Positions 47,315 to 48,511 of a stretch of 48,511 bases of DNA are shown piece after piece. A program made the position numbers and the translations under genes. The notes under the pieces are model-generated. The model was given only the letters and a program-made list of their open reading frames with translations, was not told where the DNA came from and did not search any database. Origin of the DNA: Paludibacteraceae bacterium (GTDB lineage Bacteria; Bacteroidota; Bacteroidia; Bacteroidales; Paludibacteraceae); contig JAFSXJ010000075.1 in assembly GCA_017444065.1 (NCBI GenBank), forward strand, positions 1 to 48,511, written 5' to 3'. Position 1 is the first letter of the stretch, and each line of letters opens with the position of its first letter.

Positions 47315-48373
47315 ATGTTACACGTTCTATCCTCCGCCATGCATAAGGAAGACCTGCATCTTCCGTTCACTCTGCCCGAGACCTTTGTTGAGAACCACCA
47401 GTGCGTCGCTGTCCTGACCGGCGGCACAGAGGCATTGTTCCTGCAACTGGTGGACGAGGGCAAGCTGTCGCTCGAAGAGCCGGTGTTTATCCTTGCCTCG
47501 GGTTATAGCAACTCGCTGGCTGCCTCGCTGGAGATTCTCTCGTGGATTCAGCAGCATGGAGGCAGCGGACGCGTGTTGACTGCCTCCGAGCAGATAGCCG
47601 AGGTCAATCAGCCAAAATCGGCTGATGCATACGCACCGCAAGCAGTGCCATCGTTGCCGCACACCGCGCTGCGCCTGGGTATAGTAGGCGAGCCGTCGGA
47701 TTGGCTGATTGCATCGAAGGTGGATGACGCATATATTCTGGAGCAGACGGGTATTCAATTGGTGCACATACCAATAGAAGAAGTCACCTTTCTCGGCGAG
47801 GTCGATGGCGGCATGAAAGGTGCGGAACGCATCTACGAGCGCCTAAAGGAGATTGTGGCGCGCTATGAGTTGAACGGGCTGACGCTGCGTTGCTTTGACC
47901 TGCTGACCACCGTGAGGAACACCGGCTGTATTGCGCTCAGCCATCTGAACGACGAGGGCATACCTGCATCCTGCGAGGGAGATATACCTCTGCTGCTGAC
48001 GATGATCCTTGCCAAGCAGAGGTACGGGCAAATAGGCTTTCAGGTCAATCCCGCACGTATAGGCGACGACGGACGGATGCTGTTCGCCCACTGCACCGTT
48101 CCGCTGAAGATGACCACCTCACACTCCTTCACCACGCACTTTGAGTCAGGCATAGGCATCGGTATTCACGGCGAGTTGCCGCTGGGCAAGTACCGCCTGA
48201 TGAAGCTTTCTAATGACCTCAGGCAACTCGTCGACGAGCCGGTCGAACTCGTCGCTAACCAGTACGAGCCTAACCTCTGCCGCACGCAGGTCTGGCTCCA
48301 AGCCTCACCTGCCTTGGCACGCCAGCTCCTCACTCATCCCCTGTCGAATCATCATCTGCTGGTGAAGGTTTAG
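47315..48373 (+). CDS. L-fucose/L-arabinose isomerase-like protein
   Basis: 352 residues, no signal peptide, so cytosolic. The N-terminal third alternates strands and helices, with 'VAVLTGGTEALFLQLVDEGK' and 'PVFILASGYSNSLAASLEIL', as in substrate-sorting Rossmann-like domains. The second half, 'LTLRCFDLLTTVRNTGC', 'NDEGIPASCEGDIPLLLTMI' and 'GRMLFAHCTVPLKM', resembles the C-terminal region of FucI/AraA-type isomerases, including the C-E-G-D acidic site. It is shorter than those enzymes (~480-600 residues), so it may catalyse a different sugar or sugar-phosphate isomerisation. It has no sugar-kinase or aldolase neighbour in the window. A second start at 47339 (M-H-K-E-D) is possible. Confidence 0.65.
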   Translation: MLHVLSSAMHKEDLHLPFTLPETFVENHQCVAVLTGGTEALFLQLVDEGKLSLEEPVFILASGYSNSLAASLEILSWIQQHGGSGRVLTASEQIAEVNQPKSADAYAPQAVPSLPHTALRLGIVGEPSDWLIASKVDDAYILEQTGIQLVHIPIEEVTFLGEVDGGMKGAERIYERLKEIVARYELNGLTLRCFDLLTTVRNTGCIALSHLNDEGIPASCEGDIPLLLTMILAKQRYGQIGFQVNPARIGDDGRMLFAHCTVPLKMTTSHSFTTHFESGIGIGIHGELPLGKYRLMKLSNDLRQLVDEPVELVANQYEPNLCRTQVWLQASPALARQLLTHPLSNHHLLVKV

Positions 48374-48427
48374 CGGAGCTACAATATAAGATAAAATAGA
48401 GATTGTAAACACTTTTTACAGAAAACA

Positions 48428-48459
48428 TTTGCAAATTTCGAAATATTTTCGTAACTTTG
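48428..48459 (+). promoter_or_regulatory. Bacteroidota promoter reading out of the window
   Basis: The -33 TTTG (48428-48431, extended TTTGCA) and the -7 TAACTTTG (48452-48459) have 20 bp between them. It serves a transcript whose gene lies beyond base 48511. The leader begins around 48465. Confidence 0.87.
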
Positions 48460-48480
48460 CAAACGAATTTATATCCACCG

Positions 48481-48504
48481 CCCTCACCGGTGTAAAAAGT
48501 GAGG
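48481..48504 (+). other. Possible leader stem-loop at the window edge
   Basis: CCTCAC (48482-48487) can pair with GTGAGG (48499-48504) across an 11-base loop, and CACCGGTG (48485-48492) is itself a palindrome. It lies ~25 bases into the predicted transcript from the promoter at 48428-48459. The window ends too soon to tell a small RNA or riboswitch from a plain 5' leader. Confidence 0.3.
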
Positions 48505-48511
48505 AAGACAT

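Overview
The window looks like a chromosomal segment of a member of the Bacteroidales (phylum Bacteroidota), probably an uncultured or gut-type lineage; I cannot name a genus. Four things point there. Five intergenic promoters have the Bacteroidota form TTTG-N20-TAnnTTTG. Several exported proteins end in domains like the C-terminal sorting signals of type IX secretion (T9SS). Lineage-typical families are present (DUF4292, bacterial GH3, DUF5009-like acyltransferase). Coding density is high and Shine-Dalgarno sites are weak. There is no prophage, insertion sequence, CRISPR array, rRNA or tRNA that I can see.

Layout. 1-2583 (+): end of infB, a membrane acyltransferase-like protein and ribF. 2609-5892 (+): an AT-rich island with a lipoprotein and a secreted M6-type metalloprotease. 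5902-12494 (+): a small lipoprotein, dut, and a tightly packed run of three exported TPR proteins plus an alpha/beta hydrolase. Two of the TPR proteins end in retropepsin-like domains, one with the DTGAS active-site motif and one with a broken DTT motif. 12554-14296 (+): a secreted GH13 alpha-amylase, closed by a bidirectional terminator. 14360-15550 (-): a PLP aminotransferase, divergent from 15703-18550 (+), which holds a barrel-like exported protein, a ribbon-helix-helix-like protein and a cation/proton antiporter. 18685-21214 (+): a GH3-family adenylating enzyme and a HAD phosphatase.

21195-36033 (-) is one almost unbroken set of 12 co-directional genes. In transcription order these are an iron-sulfur flavoprotein, a compact lipid-kinase-like protein, a TPR protein, a DUF4292 lipoprotein, an EnvC-like protein, an FKBP-type lipoprotein, a Cys-rich Rieske-like lipoprotein, rimM, a SPOUT RNA methylase, a U32 protein, a pectinesterase-fold protein and mfd. 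It mixes envelope biogenesis with RNA and ribosome maturation and DNA repair. A 712-bp gene-free region at 36034-36745 holds divergent promoters, a perfect AT-rich palindrome and three different tandem arrays that all have an 11-bp period.

36746-46007 (+): nitroreductase, pdxA, alaS, a GtrA-like protein, an exported TPR-CHAT protease, a lipoate ligase-like protein and a PnuC-like transporter. 46010-47203 (-): a COG0523 metallochaperone GTPase with a His-rich insert. 47315-48373 (+): a sugar-isomerase-like protein. The last 138 bp carry a strong promoter reading out of the window.

Most genes are housekeeping or envelope functions. The less ordinary parts are the TPR/retropepsin gene set, the exported CHAT protease, a pectinesterase fold with substituted catalytic residues, a Rieske-like lipoprotein with cysteines where histidines are expected, a GH3 enzyme with an Arg-rich tail, and the 11-bp repeat region. 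All assignments come from reading motifs; no database search was possible.
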